A stretch of DNA of 64,000 nt, from the NCBI RefSeq assembly GCF_019599275.1, contig NZ_JAHZTD010000001.1:2108001-2172000 (forward strand). The letters run 5' to 3'. This stretch comes from Hymenobacter sp. HSC-4F20. Lineage in GTDB: Bacteria; Bacteroidota; Bacteroidia; Cytophagales; Hymenobacteraceae. The translations under genes and the position numbers were made by a program. Under the pieces are notes generated by a model, which saw only the letters and a program-made list of their open reading frames with translations, had not been told where the DNA came from and did not search any database. Positions 40,012 to 49,503 of this stretch are shown one piece after another. Each line of letters begins with the position of its first letter. Positions within the stretch are counted from its first letter, which is position 1.

Positions 40012-43005
40012 TTATCTACCCCCGTACTGCTGCAGAATGCCGGCCAGCTGATTTGCCCGCGCCGCATCGCCGGTATCGGCAGCGGCGAGGTAAAGGTGCT
40101 GGAGCGTAAACAGCTGCATCCCAATTTCCCGCTCGAAGAGGGCGGCATCGGGGCGGGCGGCGTAGTAGGCCAAGTGCTGGGTAGTGCGGGTAGTGAGCGT
40201 ATCCATAATTTCCTGGGCCCGCCGGGTTTCGCCTACTGCCACGAGGGAGGACACCAGGTCGGGGGTGTAGGCGTCGTAGGGCAGGGCCGTGTCGGGCAGC
40301 ACCGTGAGGCACTTCTGCAGCACTTCGCGGGCGCGGGGCTGGTTGCCGGCCTCTACGTAGGCGCGGGCCAGCCGGGCAAACTGCTGCCGGTACGCCGTGA
40401 GCGTGAAGCGCTGATTTTCATCGAAATACACCCGTGGGTTATTGAGGTTGCGGTAGCTGTACTTGCGCATCAACGAATCGTAGAGCAGGTCTTTGGCTAC
40501 CACGCCTTCCTCGGGGAGGCGCATTTCCTTTTGCACCGCGGGCTCCCGGCACGGCAGCACCCGACACACCAAGCCTTCCAGTTGCAGGAAGGGCTCCAGC
40601 CCCAGCATGTTACCCGGACTCACGGTATTGGCGAAGTACACGGGCCGCTGCCAGTTGTTGGAAGCCAGCACGTCCAGGAGCGCTAGGTCTTTCTTTTCCA
40701 GCGCCCCGCGGCTTACTTCCCATTCCATGCGCGGCACTACCTGCCCGAGTCGCTCCGACGGAACAATGCCACTCCGCCGCACTGCCGCCGTATCGATGGG
40801 CAGTACCAGGCGCGTGGTGGGGTAGGAAAGCAAGGTCCGGGAACCGTCGCCGTAGGATACCTGCAGCAAGGGGCTGTTCTGCTCTACCAGTTGCACAAAC
40901 TCCTTGATATTCAGCTCGCGCACCGCCGGGTTTTCTACAAAGGGCAAATAGTCGTTGGTACCCTGGCGGTAGCGCGCAGTGCTGATGGAGAGTGGCAGTG
41001 GGGCCGACTGATAGTTGCGCTGGCGCATCTGCTCCACGTACCAGTCGGTGTTGAGGTAGCTGGACACCATCACCCGCACATCGGGCCGCACGCCTTCTAC
41101 TTCCTGGGCGTACCAGAGCGGAAAGGTGTCGTTGTCGCCTTCGGTGATAAGAATGGCATTGGGAGCCAGCGTGTTCAACACATTTTTGGCGTAGTCGACG
41201 GAGCTGAAGCGTCCGGTGCGGTTGTGGTCGTTCCAGCCTTCGGTGGCCATCAGGGCCGGCACTACCAGCCCAAGCGCTGCCGCCAAGCCCACCCGCAGCC
41301 GGGGCGCGGCAAGCACGCGGCTTAGGGCGGCGTGCAGAGCCAGCACGCCCAGCCCAATCCAGATGCTAAAAGCCAGCGTGGCCCCGGCAAAGGTGTAATC
41401 CCGCTCGCGGGGCTCCTGGGGCGGCTGGTTAAGGTAGAATACAATGGCTAGCCCCGTCAGGGCGAAGAGCAGCCCAACCACCAGCGCCTGCTGGCGGTTA
41501 CGGCGCAACTGCCACCCCAGGCCGGCTACCCCTAGCAGAAACGGCAAGGCCAGGAAGGCGTTGCGGCCCCGGTTTTCGGCTACGCTGGCGGGCACCGACT
41601 GGGCAGTATCCCAGGGCCAGAGCACTCCGGCGTGCTGCACGTCACTTTCCCGCCCAATGAAATTCCAGCCGAAGTAGCGCCAGAACATATGCCCGAACTG
41701 ATACTGCCACATAAAGCTCAGGTTCTGGCCCATGGTGGGCTTGCGGCCTTCCTCCAGATCAGTAACCCACTTGCGGTATTGGCGCACCAGCTCGGGGCTA
41801 GTACCAGCTGGGCCCGCGTAAATGCGGGGCAGCAGCATCTTATCCGACGCTTCGTAGCGTAGTTCGGGGCGGTAATCGGTGATGACGTAGTGGCCGTTCT
41901 GCCGGGTGTAGCGCGGGGCGCCATCTTCCTGGGCCGTAGGCTGGGCAAACAAGTGAGGGCCGTAGAGCAGGGGCCGGTCGCCGTACTGCTCACGCCGCAG
42001 GTAGCTCACGAAAGACAGGACCTCGTTGGGGGCGTTTTCGTTGATGGTGGGGTTGAAAGAGCTGCGGATGGGCACAATCAGGTAGCTAGAGTAGCCAATC
42101 AGCACAAACGTGAAAGCCAGCAGCGCCGTGTGCAGGCCCTGGCGCCCGGAGCGCCACGCATACCGGAATGCTACCCCCAACAGCCCCCCAAACAGCAGCA
42201 GAAACAGCACCAGCCCCGAGTTGTACGGCAGCCCGAAGCTGTTCACAAAAAAGACCTCACTGGCACCAGCCAGCGTGGGCAAGCCCGGAATGATTCCTTC
42301 CAGCACCAGCAGCACCAGCACGCTACCGCCTACCAGAGCCAGCAGAATACCCTTCCCCGAGGGCTGCCTGGTTCGGCGGAAGTACCAAACCAGGCACAGC
42401 ACCGGAATAGCCAGCAGATTCAGCAGGTGTACCCCAATCCCCAGCCCGATTACGTAGGCAATGAGCACCAGCCACCGGTCAGCGCCAGCCTCATCGGCCC
42501 GCTTTTCCCACTGAAGTATCAGCCATACCACCGCCGCCGTACCGAGCGTAGAAAGGGCGTACACCTCGGCCTCCACCGCGTTAAACCAAAACGAATCGGA
42601 GAAGGCGAAGGCCAGCGCACCCACTACCCCGGCCCCCAGCACCAAAGCCGCCGATGCGCCCCGCAGAGGCGTGGAAGCGGGTGCGGGCTGCACCAGCTTT
42701 TCGGCCAAGTGGGTAATGATGCCAAACAACAGCGCCACCGTAAGGGCGCTGGCTACCGCCGATACCAAGTTGATCAGCACTGGTACGCGCGTGGCATCGC
42801 CGAAGGACAGTAGCGAAGCCAGCCGCCCCAAAATCAGGTAAAGCGGAGCACCCGGCGGATGCGGCACGAGCAATTTGTAGGAGCTGGCCGTGAATTCGCC
42901 ACTGTCCCAGAAGGAGGCCGTGGGCTCCAGGGTGGCCCAGTACACACCCAGCGCCAGCAGAAACAGCACGCCACTGAGCACTTGCTTTAATCGAGAATAC
43001 GGCAT
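40012..43005 (-). CDS. DUF2723 membrane glycosyltransferase-like protein
   Basis: This 997-residue protein has about a dozen membrane helices in the N-terminal two thirds, followed by a periplasmic helical (TPR-like) C-terminus. The diagnostic DUF2723 block is at residues 26-55: T-A-S-F-W-D-S-G-E-F-T-A-S-S-Y-K-L-L-V-P-H-P-P-G, with acidic residues facing the outside. The human relative TMEM260 is a protein O-mannosyltransferase, so this family probably glycosylates exported proteins or lipids using a lipid-linked sugar. In Bacteroidota the donor and acceptor are not known. It is a single gene, bounded by hairpins at both ends. Confidence 0.9.
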   Translation of the reverse strand: MPYSRLKQVLSGVLFLLALGVYWATLEPTASFWDSGEFTASSYKLLVPHPPGAPLYLILGRLASLLSFGDATRVPVLINLVSAVASALTVALLFGIITHLAEKLVQPAPASTPLRGASAALVLGAGVVGALAFAFSDSFWFNAVEAEVYALSTLGTAAVVWLILQWEKRADEAGADRWLVLIAYVIGLGIGVHLLNLLAIPVLCLVWYFRRTRQPSGKGILLALVGGSVLVLLVLEGIIPGLPTLAGASEVFFVNSFGLPYNSGLVLFLLLFGGLLGVAFRYAWRSGRQGLHTALLAFTFVLIGYSSYLIVPIRSSFNPTINENAPNEVLSFVSYLRREQYGDRPLLYGPHLFAQPTAQEDGAPRYTRQNGHYVITDYRPELRYEASDKMLLPRIYAGPAGTSPELVRQYRKWVTDLEEGRKPTMGQNLSFMWQYQFGHMFWRYFGWNFIGRESDVQHAGVLWPWDTAQSVPASVAENRGRNAFLALPFLLGVAGLGWQLRRNRQQALVVGLLFALTGLAIVFYLNQPPQEPRERDYTFAGATLAFSIWIGLGVLALHAALSRVLAAPRLRVGLAAALGLVVPALMATEGWNDHNRTGRFSSVDYAKNVLNTLAPNAILITEGDNDTFPLWYAQEVEGVRPDVRVMVSSYLNTDWYVEQMRQRNYQSAPLPLSISTARYRQGTNDYLPFVENPAVRELNIKEFVQLVEQNSPLLQVSYGDGSRTLLSYPTTRLVLPIDTAAVRRSGIVPSERLGQVVPRMEWEVSRGALEKKDLALLDVLASNNWQRPVYFANTVSPGNMLGLEPFLQLEGLVCRVLPCREPAVQKEMRLPEEGVVAKDLLYDSLMRKYSYRNLNNPRVYFDENQRFTLTAYRQQFARLARAYVEAGNQPRAREVLQKCLTVLPDTALPYDAYTPDLVSSLVAVGETRRAQEIMDTLTTRTTQHLAYYAARPDAALFEREIGMQLFTLQHLYLAAADTGDAARANQLAGILQQYGGR

Positions 43006-43027
43006 AGGGTAACAAGTCAGGGTGAAT

Positions 43028-43079
43028 AAAAACGCATCCGGCCGCCCGGAATGACTTCCAGATGGCCGGATGCGTTTTT
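43028..43079. terminator. Bidirectional terminator
   Basis: AAAAACGCATCCGGCC (43028-43043) pairs perfectly with GGCCGGATGCGTTTTT (43064-43079). It lies between the start of the DUF2723 gene and the end of the gene at 43142, and gives a T run on both strands. Confidence 0.85.
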
Positions 43080-43141
43080 GCTCTGGGCCGTTGCCTGTGC
43101 CCCAAAACCTGTACGTTTTTTAGGTGAACCGCTACCCCATT

Positions 43142-44059
43142 CTATAAGCTCAGCTCCACGGTCACAGCCGTGGAGCCGCCCGCGTCATCATCGGTTACCA
43201 GCAGCAGCTCGTAGCGGCCTGGGCCCAGCTGCCGGCGCACGGCCACGCTTTCTACTTTGCCCCGGTAAGGCTTGCCGCCAGGCAATTCCAGCTGTGCCAG
43301 GCGCACGGGCAATACCTTGTTCGAGGGCTTGGGCAGCTGCAGTACTCCCACAAAGGAGCCCAAAACTGCTCCGTCCAATACCGCATCCTGGGTATCCTCT
43401 ACCGAGGCCGTCACGAACAGCTTCTCATCAAACCAGACCGCTCCGGAAAAGCCGGCGGGCTTACCGTCGATGACGGGCAACTCGAACAACTGCTGCTGCA
43501 CGGCGGGCACTTGTTGGGCACGATGATGCAGGTAGTCGAGGGTAGCGGCCAAGGGTAGGCGGAACAGCAGATTGCCGGTGGCCGAACCTACCGTGCGCTG
43601 AAACAACAGCAACTCGGTAGTCGTGGCGGCAGCAGCCTCCAGGTTTAGCACAATGCCGGGGGGTAGCAACTGGCGCAAGGCGTGGTAAATGCCGCTCAGC
43701 GAAATGGGGTACACGGCTCCTACCCCTCCCCCAGCCTTCGGCAGCGGTACCCAAAACCCCTGCTCCCGCGCCGCCGTGGCTCCGGAGCCAAACACCAGCA
43801 GGCCAGTTTCGCCGGTGGGAGTAGTCAGGGCCGTAAGGCACTCCAGGTCCAGCTTCAGCTCTTTCGGAATGCGGCCGCTGCTAAAATGGGCGGTTTCAAA
43901 CAGTCGGGTTGGTTCGCCGGCGGCCAGGGTGGCTGCGTTCAACTGATACAGGTAAGGCGCATCGTCGCCGATGACGTAGGCCACGCTGCCCACTACTTCT
44001 ACCCCCGACGCTGAGGGCAAATTGGGCAACACCGCTTCATTTCGAATAAGAGCCTGCAT
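43142..44059 (-). CDS. Predicted beta-propeller-like protein (unknown)
   Basis: This 305-residue soluble protein has no signal peptide and repeated short beta-strand blocks: G-V-E-V-V-G-S-V-A-Y-V-I-G-D-D, L-E-C-L-T-A-L, L-L-V-F-G-S-G-A-T, F-S-G-A-V-W-F-D-E-K-L-F-V-T-A-S-V-E-D-T, and Y-E-L-L-L-V-T-D-D-D-A-G-G-S. The arrangement resembles proteins of the esterase-like/phytase-like propeller type (DUF6929 may be the right family). Function is unknown. It ends at a bidirectional terminator. Confidence 0.6.
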   Translation of the reverse strand: MQALIRNEAVLPNLPSASGVEVVGSVAYVIGDDAPYLYQLNAATLAAGEPTRLFETAHFSSGRIPKELKLDLECLTALTTPTGETGLLVFGSGATAAREQGFWVPLPKAGGGVGAVYPISLSGIYHALRQLLPPGIVLNLEAAAATTTELLLFQRTVGSATGNLLFRLPLAATLDYLHHRAQQVPAVQQQLFELPVIDGKPAGFSGAVWFDEKLFVTASVEDTQDAVLDGAVLGSFVGVLQLPKPSNKVLPVRLAQLELPGGKPYRGKVESVAVRRQLGPGRYELLLVTDDDAGGSTAVTVELSL

Positions 44060-44196
44060 AGGTTGGGGGCTTACAGGTGATAGAAGGTTCTTGCGCGGAG
44101 AACGGCAGAAGGTTTTTTGCGGATGGACGGACTAAGCAGCTGTAGCAGCTCGGCTCAGCATCGGCACAACGACCCGGCTCCTACCCTTCCAAAGGC

Positions 44197-46239
44197 TTAC
44201 TTCACAATCGTAAACTCTACGCGCCGATTCAGCTTGCGGGTTTCCTCTTTGTCGTTAGAAGCCCGGGGCTTGCTTCCGCCGTAGCCAATGGTGCTGATGC
44301 GGGTTTCGGGTACGCCCCGCTTCACAAGGTAGCGCTTCACCTCCGCCACTCGTTCTTCGGAAAGCTTCACGTTCAGGTCGGCGCGGCCTTGGTTATCGGT
44401 GTGGCCTTCCAGACGAATATTGACCGTAGGGTTATCCTGCAGGGTGCGGGCCAGGCGGTTAAGCTCGGTATAGGAGGCCGGCAGCAAAGTGTACTTACCC
44501 TGGGCGAAAATGAGGGTGGGCAGCTCCAGGCTGGAGCCTACCGCGGCGGGTACCAGCAACAACTCCAGGCTGCGCGATCCGCTCATAGTAACCGTATCGG
44601 TAGCTGTCAGGTAGCCTACGCGGGAGGCCAGCAGTCGGTACTGGCCGGGCGGCAGCGTAAGCTGATAGTTGCCGCCGGCCACGTCGGTGCGGGCCGTGGC
44701 ATTAAAGGCCAAGTCATTACCCAGCCGGATGGCTTTTACTTCCACGGCCAGGGGCTGGCGCGTTTTGGCATCCAGAGTGCGGCCCGTGAGCAGAGTGCGG
44801 GCCGCAACGGCCGGCGCTACCGGCTCGGATGCGGGAGCCGTAGCTGTGTCACTCGGGGCTACCCCCGTCACGGTCCGGAACAGGTCGGCGGGGCCATTGG
44901 CCGTGCGCGAAGCCACGTAGTAGGCCTGCTTGCCATCGGCCGAAAGGCTGAGGTAGGCGTCGAAACCGGGCCCATTCAGCGGGGCCCCCACGTTGCGCGG
45001 CTCGCTCCAGCGGGTCCAGGAATCGTCGAGGCGCTGGCTCACGAAAATATCGGCGCTGCCGTAACCGGCGTGGCCGTAAGAGCTGAAGTACAGGGTTTTG
45101 CCGTCGGGAGCCAGCCACGGAGCGAAATCGAAACCCGGCGAGTTGATTACGGCCCCCAGGCTCTGCGGCTCGTTCCAGATGCCATCGGCCCCCTGCCGAC
45201 TAAGGTACAGGTCGTTGCCGCCCTGGGAGTCGCCGCGCTCCAGGGAAAGCAGCAGAATCTTCTCATCGGGCGTCATAAAAAACGACGTAGCCGGACCCGC
45301 CGAATAATAGTTGGCAATATCTAGAGGCACAGGGTGCGCATTTTTGCCAGTAGCCCCACGCGGCACCTGGCTCAGGCCCTCGTCGCGGAACGAGCCGTCC
45401 CGCTCGTAGTGCCCGCGCAGTAGCAGGGTTTTGCCCTTATTGGTTACCGCCATAACCCCGTTGTGCTGGGTGGTGTTCAGGGCATCGAGGCGGGTAGGCG
45501 GCCCCCAACTGCGGCCTTCGTCGGCGGAAGAACTTGTCCAGATGTCACCGGACTCGGTTACGCCTTCGGTGTTGCCGGCAAAGCGGGTGCGCACAAAGTA
45601 CAGGGTCCGCCCATCGGGCGTCAGCACAGGTTGCAGTTCGTTGCCGGTGGGCGTGTTCAGGGCAGTCAGGGGTTCGGGAGGGCCAAAGCCCGGCTGGGTA
45701 TTATCTACGTTGAGGCGCAGCTTGAACAGCTTCCACTGCTGGGTGGCCCGGTTCTGCACCCGTTGCCCTACCACCGGCGTGCCATTAAACTTGTCGGCGG
45801 CAGCCAGCGAGGCGCACTTGTCGTTGCCGCGGCTAACCAGAATAAAGCTGCCGATGGGCCCCGACGGAATCAGCTTCCACTGCTGGTAGAAGCTCCCCGT
45901 CCAGGGGCGCTGCACAATAGGCGCGTTGTCATCGGGCTTTTCCAGGGTAAGGCACTTGCCGCTGTGCCGGGCCTCAATGCGGTAAAAGTCGCTACCCTTA
46001 GCAGCGGGCACAAAGCGCCACTGCTGACTATTGGCGTGGGTAAATTCCCACTGTACGCCCGTAGCGCCGGCCTCCGACGAGGCATTGGTAATGTCCAGGC
46101 AGCGGCCACTGCTGCGCGCAATAACCCCGTACCAAGCGTGTTCATCGGGAATAAAAGCTACCTGGGCCTGAAGCGTAGTGGTAGCCGAAAAAAGCAGTGC
46201 CAGCAACGACAGCGCCAAGCGAAACAACAGATTTGTCAT
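44197..46239 (-). CDS. Exported ricin-lectin / PD40 / OmpA fusion protein
   Basis: This 680-residue protein has a signal peptide (1-25, ending LQA-Q). A ricin-type beta-trefoil follows at about 33-175, with three W/Q-x-W-type repeats (Q-Q-W-R-F, Q-Q-W-K-L, Q-Q-W-K-L-F). The PD40/WD40-like propeller comes next (about 190-450, with L-T-P-D-G-R-T-L-Y-F-V, L-A-P-D-G-K-T-L-Y-F-S-S and L-S-A-D-G-K-Q-A-Y-Y). Then there is a CarboxypepD_reg/CNA-B-like strand region (about 475-550) and a C-terminal OmpA domain (about 565-680, L-E-G-H-T-D-N-Q-G...L-S-E-E-R, N-R-R-V-E-F). OmpA anchors to peptidoglycan and the lectin binds sugars. PD40-OmpA proteins include PorE of type IX secretion; the lectin addition is unusual. 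Confidence 0.87.
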   Translation of the reverse strand: MTNLLFRLALSLLALLFSATTTLQAQVAFIPDEHAWYGVIARSSGRCLDITNASSEAGATGVQWEFTHANSQQWRFVPAAKGSDFYRIEARHSGKCLTLEKPDDNAPIVQRPWTGSFYQQWKLIPSGPIGSFILVSRGNDKCASLAAADKFNGTPVVGQRVQNRATQQWKLFKLRLNVDNTQPGFGPPEPLTALNTPTGNELQPVLTPDGRTLYFVRTRFAGNTEGVTESGDIWTSSSADEGRSWGPPTRLDALNTTQHNGVMAVTNKGKTLLLRGHYERDGSFRDEGLSQVPRGATGKNAHPVPLDIANYYSAGPATSFFMTPDEKILLLSLERGDSQGGNDLYLSRQGADGIWNEPQSLGAVINSPGFDFAPWLAPDGKTLYFSSYGHAGYGSADIFVSQRLDDSWTRWSEPRNVGAPLNGPGFDAYLSLSADGKQAYYVASRTANGPADLFRTVTGVAPSDTATAPASEPVAPAVAARTLLTGRTLDAKTRQPLAVEVKAIRLGNDLAFNATARTDVAGGNYQLTLPPGQYRLLASRVGYLTATDTVTMSGSRSLELLLVPAAVGSSLELPTLIFAQGKYTLLPASYTELNRLARTLQDNPTVNIRLEGHTDNQGRADLNVKLSEERVAEVKRYLVKRGVPETRISTIGYGGSKPRASNDKEETRKLNRRVEFTIVK

Positions 46240-46304
46240 GCACGCAAAACGGATAGACCGGGGCGCAAGTTAGCCGAAATCCGTACCAGCCCCTGTACAG
46301 CAGC

Positions 46305-46336
46305 AAAAGCGCTGCTTCCCGACCAGGAAGCAGCGC
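46305..46336 (-). terminator. Rho-independent terminator of small gene 46434
   Basis: Perfect 11-bp arms GCGCTGCTTCC (46309-46319) and GGAAGCAGCGC (46326-46336) form the hairpin. TTTT follows on the minus strand (complement of 46305-46308). Confidence 0.7.
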
Positions 46337-46433
46337 CTTGTTGTGTGAGGGTTCGTGCGATAGGGTTCTTCGGCAGCGCTTGGCGCCTACCGAAGGCGGA
46401 TGCCAGGAAAGGATAAGCCGGTGGTGGCAGTTC

Positions 46434-46631
46434 TTAATTATTGCTGATATACTTGAAACGGACAAACTTGTCGTTTTCGTAGATGGCCGTAAAATGCCCT
46501 CCACTGCGTTTTGGCTCTGCTTTACGCTCAGCGGCTTTGGAGCTGGCAGCGGAACTGGTTGGAACGGCGGGGTACGCTCCGGGAATTGTTCCGGGCACAT
46601 GACAAATGAAGGAGAGAATTTTCGATGGCAT
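46434..46631 (-). CDS. Hypothetical small protein
   Basis: This 65-residue protein begins MPSKILSFICHVPG. A Ser/Ala/Lys-rich linker follows, then the C-terminal block G-G-H-F-T-A-I-Y-E-N-D-K-F-V-R-F-K-Y-I-S-N, which looks like a short beta hairpin. The terminator downstream supports a real transcript. ATG 46631 is chosen among three in-frame starts because sequence further upstream is AT-rich promoter-like DNA. No family is recognised. Confidence 0.5.
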   Translation of the reverse strand: MPSKILSFICHVPGTIPGAYPAVPTSSAASSKAAERKAEPKRSGGHFTAIYENDKFVRFKYISNN

Positions 46632-47132
46632 GGCTTGCTTTCCGTTGGTGGTTAGATGTTTCGACACTGGCAAATCTGTGGTTAAATGAGAAAAAACTGC
46701 ACTTAAGGGCACTAAACCCATTTTTGTTCAGCTCAAATATAAACATATTATCATTTGATTGAACGATGCTAAGGTATATTTTTTCTTATTTAAATGTAAA
46801 TAAGTAGCACCCCTGATTTTTGATCCGTGCTAGTACGGATATTTGGCTACTCCCTTTTGGCGGGGTACCAGGCCGCGTACCTCGACAGCTGCCGCTTATT
46901 TTTATGCAAAAAGTGCTTTTTAAACACAGTTAAAGCCTATAGTTTGCCAAAACCCACCGTACACCTCCCGCCGGCGCTGTCTTATTTAGCTTACCTGTCC
47001 TTGCTGCGCCTGGTGACAAGCCCGTGCCATTTACCAGCTGCCTGGTGAGCATAGCAAGGCTGGGCAGTGGCAGCCAATACCCTATTATTCATTAAACCAG
47101 ATAATTGTATATTCTCCTGCTATGCAGTATAG
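46632..47132. other. Gap, no gene seen
   Basis: The first 150 bases are AT-rich and probably hold the promoter of the small gene at 46434. The rest lies past the stop of the response regulator. Short frames on both strands show no family character; no RNA gene or repeat was recognised. Confidence 0.45.
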
Positions 47133-47819
47133 CTATGCAATCAGCTTGTGGCGCAGGGCATACTGGATCAGCCCCACCACCGATTTGGAATTGGTCTTTG
47201 CAAAGAGATTCCGCCGGTGCGTCTCCACGGTTCGCTCACTGATGAACAAGGCTTCGGCAATTGCCTGGTTGGAGTATTCCTGTGCAATAAGCTGTAATAT
47301 CTCTCGCTCACGGGAAGTCAGCTCCGCGGGCTTTCCTTCCAGAGAGGCCGGAATATGCAGGTTTTGCAGCAGCGTAGTGGCAACATCACGGCTGAAGTAG
47401 CTCCGTCCGGAGGCTACCTGCCGGATGGCTTCGCTAAGTTCGGCCCGCGTGGCTGTTTTCAGCACGTATCCTGAGCCGCCGGCCTCTAGCATTTCTGCAA
47501 CGGTAGCATGGTCGTGAAACATGCTCAGAATTAATACCCGCACGCTGGGCCAGCGCGTACGGATGGTCCGCGTCAGCTCAATCCCCGACATTTCCGGCAT
47601 ATTCAAATCCAGGACGGCTACCTGCACTTGCGTGTAGTACTTGGCCAGAATATTTAAGGCTTCAGCCCCGCTGTATGCCTGCGCTATCACGCGCAAGCTG
47701 GTTTCGGGCTTGAGCATGCCCTTAATACCCTCTACCACCACCGGGTGGTCATCCACCAGCAAAAGTGAGATTGTTGCTTCTTCTGGTAATGACTCGGGCA
47801 TAGTACGCATGGCTGACAA
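47133..47819 (-). CDS. LuxR/NarL family response regulator
   Basis: This 228-residue protein has a receiver domain (about 16-132). The acidic pair is D23-D24, the phospho-acceptor is D71 (A-V-L-D-L-N-M-P), and the conserved Lys is K121 (Y-V-L-K-T-A). A C-terminal LuxR-type helix-turn-helix follows (about 160-225, L-T-S-R-E-R-E-I-L-Q-L-I-A, S-E-R-T-V-E-T-H-R-R-N-L-F-A-K). It is a two-component output protein binding DNA as a phosphorylated dimer. No histidine kinase is adjacent, so it is an orphan in this window. A second start at 47801 would remove six residues without affecting the domains. Confidence 0.93.
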   Translation of the reverse strand: MSAMRTMPESLPEEATISLLLVDDHPVVVEGIKGMLKPETSLRVIAQAYSGAEALNILAKYYTQVQVAVLDLNMPEMSGIELTRTIRTRWPSVRVLILSMFHDHATVAEMLEAGGSGYVLKTATRAELSEAIRQVASGRSYFSRDVATTLLQNLHIPASLEGKPAELTSREREILQLIAQEYSNQAIAEALFISERTVETHRRNLFAKTNSKSVVGLIQYALRHKLIA

Positions 47820-48040
47820 CCACTCTGGCTTCCGGAGGCCAAATAGCGCCCGGCCTACAAAGAAAGATACTATAATCTTCTTTCACCATCAATATAATAT
47901 TGCTTCTATATTCTATAGGTAGGCAGCCAGCCCTCTCGCCCCCGCTGCCGCTAAGTAAAAACCCGGCACCGGCGTCGGCTCCTACCGCTACGGGTCGGGC
48001 CGGACGCCAGCACCGGGCTCCTGGCGGGCACTGCCTGGGC

Positions 48041-49345
48041 TTACTTCAGGCCGTATTTGCCCCGGAATTTGTCGCGCAGGTAGGTTTGCTTGGTATCGAG
48101 GCGGAAGGAGCGGCCATCAATCCAGGCGCGGGTTACGTCGTTGGTGCGCATGTCGAGCAGGTCGCCGCGGCTGACAACCAGGGTAGCGCTTTTGCCCGCT
48201 TCCACGGAGCCAAAGTCCTTGTCGATGCCCAGGATGCGGGCCGGGCTGAGCGTTACGGCTTCCAGAGCCTGCTCTTTGTTAAGGCCGTAACCAGCAGCCG
48301 TGCCCGCAATAAAGGCGAGGTTGCGGGCCCCGGAGGTTTCCTGGCTACCTTCGTAATCAAGGCAGAAGCGCACACCGGCCTGTTGGAGCAGGCTGGGCAG
48401 GCGGTAAGGCTGGTCGTAGTCGTCGCCCTCGCGGCGGGGTAGGGCATGGATGCGGGACAGCACCACGGCTACGTCGTTTTGCTTCAGAAAGTCGAGCATC
48501 ATCCAGGCGTCGCGGGCCCCCACAATGGCTACTTTCTGCACCCCCAGGCGCTTGGCAAACCGCACCGCTTCCAGCAGTTCCTTCCCATAGTCGGCATGGA
48601 TGAACAGGGTTTTGGAGCCATCGAAGAGGCCGGCCAGAGAAGTCAGGCGCAGGTTTTCCCGGCGGCCGGCGGGCTGCTGACGGTAGGCGCTGGCCTCCTG
48701 GAGCAGGCTTTCCAGCTGGCGTAGCTGCTCCTGCCGGGCCTTTTCGCGGCGCTCCAGCACCTGGGCGTCGTCGGCGGGGTTGGTTTTGATAATCATGGCG
48801 GGCCAGTTCAGGTGCAGCCCGTCGTCGGCCTTCACCTGCGCGTCCTGCCAGTTCCACGCATCCAGCTGCACCACGCTGCTCTGGCCCGAAAGAATCCCAC
48901 CGCGGGGCGTTACCTGGGTGAGCAGTACGCCGTTGGTGCGCACCGTCGGGATGATGTCGGAATCGGTGTTGTAGGCAATGAGGCTGCGCACGTTAGGGTT
49001 GAACTCCCCTACCTCGCGCGCATCCACGGTAGCCCGGATGGCTTCCACTTCCGTGAGGCCCAGGGTAGAGTTGGGCAGAATCAGGCCGGGGTAAATCTGC
49101 TGGCCTTTCACATCGATAACCTCGTAGGCGGCGCGGTCCTGGCTGAAACCGCCCTGGGCGCCGGCGTAGGTAATGCGGCCTTTGTCGAACGCCACGGCGG
49201 CATCGGGCACTACGGTGCCGTTGCCCACGTGCAGGGTGCCGCCCAGCAGCAGCACCGGCTTGTTCTGGGCCGGCGCCGGGGCCGGCACCTGGGCCAGAGC
49301 GGGGGTAGCGGCCAGCAAAGCCAGGGAAAAGAAGATATGTTTCAT
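48041..49345 (-). CDS. Exported amidohydrolase-family protein (probably lacking metal ligands)
   Basis: This 434-residue protein has a signal peptide (1-18, ALA-Q). The fold pattern is that of imidazolonepropionase-like amidohydrolases: G-G-T-L-H-V-G-N-G-T at the N-terminus, Q-Q-I-Y-P-G-L-I at the end of the first sheet and a C-terminal L-S-P-A-R-I-L-G-I-D-K-D-F-G-S-V-E-A-G-K-S-A-T-L-V-V. At the place of the metal-binding H-x-H that normally follows 'xPGxID', it reads P-N-S-T, so the first two ligands are missing. It is paralogous to the N-terminal half of the gene at 49504, directly upstream on the same strand across a repeat element. Confidence 0.82.
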   Translation of the reverse strand: MKHIFFSLALLAATPALAQVPAPAPAQNKPVLLLGGTLHVGNGTVVPDAAVAFDKGRITYAGAQGGFSQDRAAYEVIDVKGQQIYPGLILPNSTLGLTEVEAIRATVDAREVGEFNPNVRSLIAYNTDSDIIPTVRTNGVLLTQVTPRGGILSGQSSVVQLDAWNWQDAQVKADDGLHLNWPAMIIKTNPADDAQVLERREKARQEQLRQLESLLQEASAYRQQPAGRRENLRLTSLAGLFDGSKTLFIHADYGKELLEAVRFAKRLGVQKVAIVGARDAWMMLDFLKQNDVAVVLSRIHALPRREGDDYDQPYRLPSLLQQAGVRFCLDYEGSQETSGARNLAFIAGTAAGYGLNKEQALEAVTLSPARILGIDKDFGSVEAGKSATLVVSRGDLLDMRTNDVTRAWIDGRSFRLDTKQTYLRDKFRGKYGLK

Positions 49346-49367
49346 GGGGTTGTTATTTATCTGGAAC

Positions 49368-49476
49368 GTGTCATGCTGAGCGAAGCCGGAGGCGTAGTCG
49401 AAGCATCTCTACCTCTGACTAATCCATGCTAGTGCAACGAAGCGGTAGAGATGCTTCGGCTGCGCTCAGCATGACG
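49368..49476. repeat. Palindromic intergenic repeat, copy 2
   Basis: The left arm contains GTGTCATGCTGAGC (49369 on) with GAAGCATCTCTAC. The right arm (to 49476) reads GTAGAGATGCTTCGGCTGCG then CTCAGCATGAC. The arms pair almost fully around a unique centre of about 30 bases. It separates the two amidohydrolase genes. Confidence 0.8.
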
Positions 49477-49503
49477 AAGGATGGTAGACTGAACAGCCAA
49501 AAG

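Noticed and set aside
46827..47048. Small plus-strand open frame of 73 residues
   Set aside because: It has no family, no terminator and no convincing start context, and lies in an otherwise empty gap.
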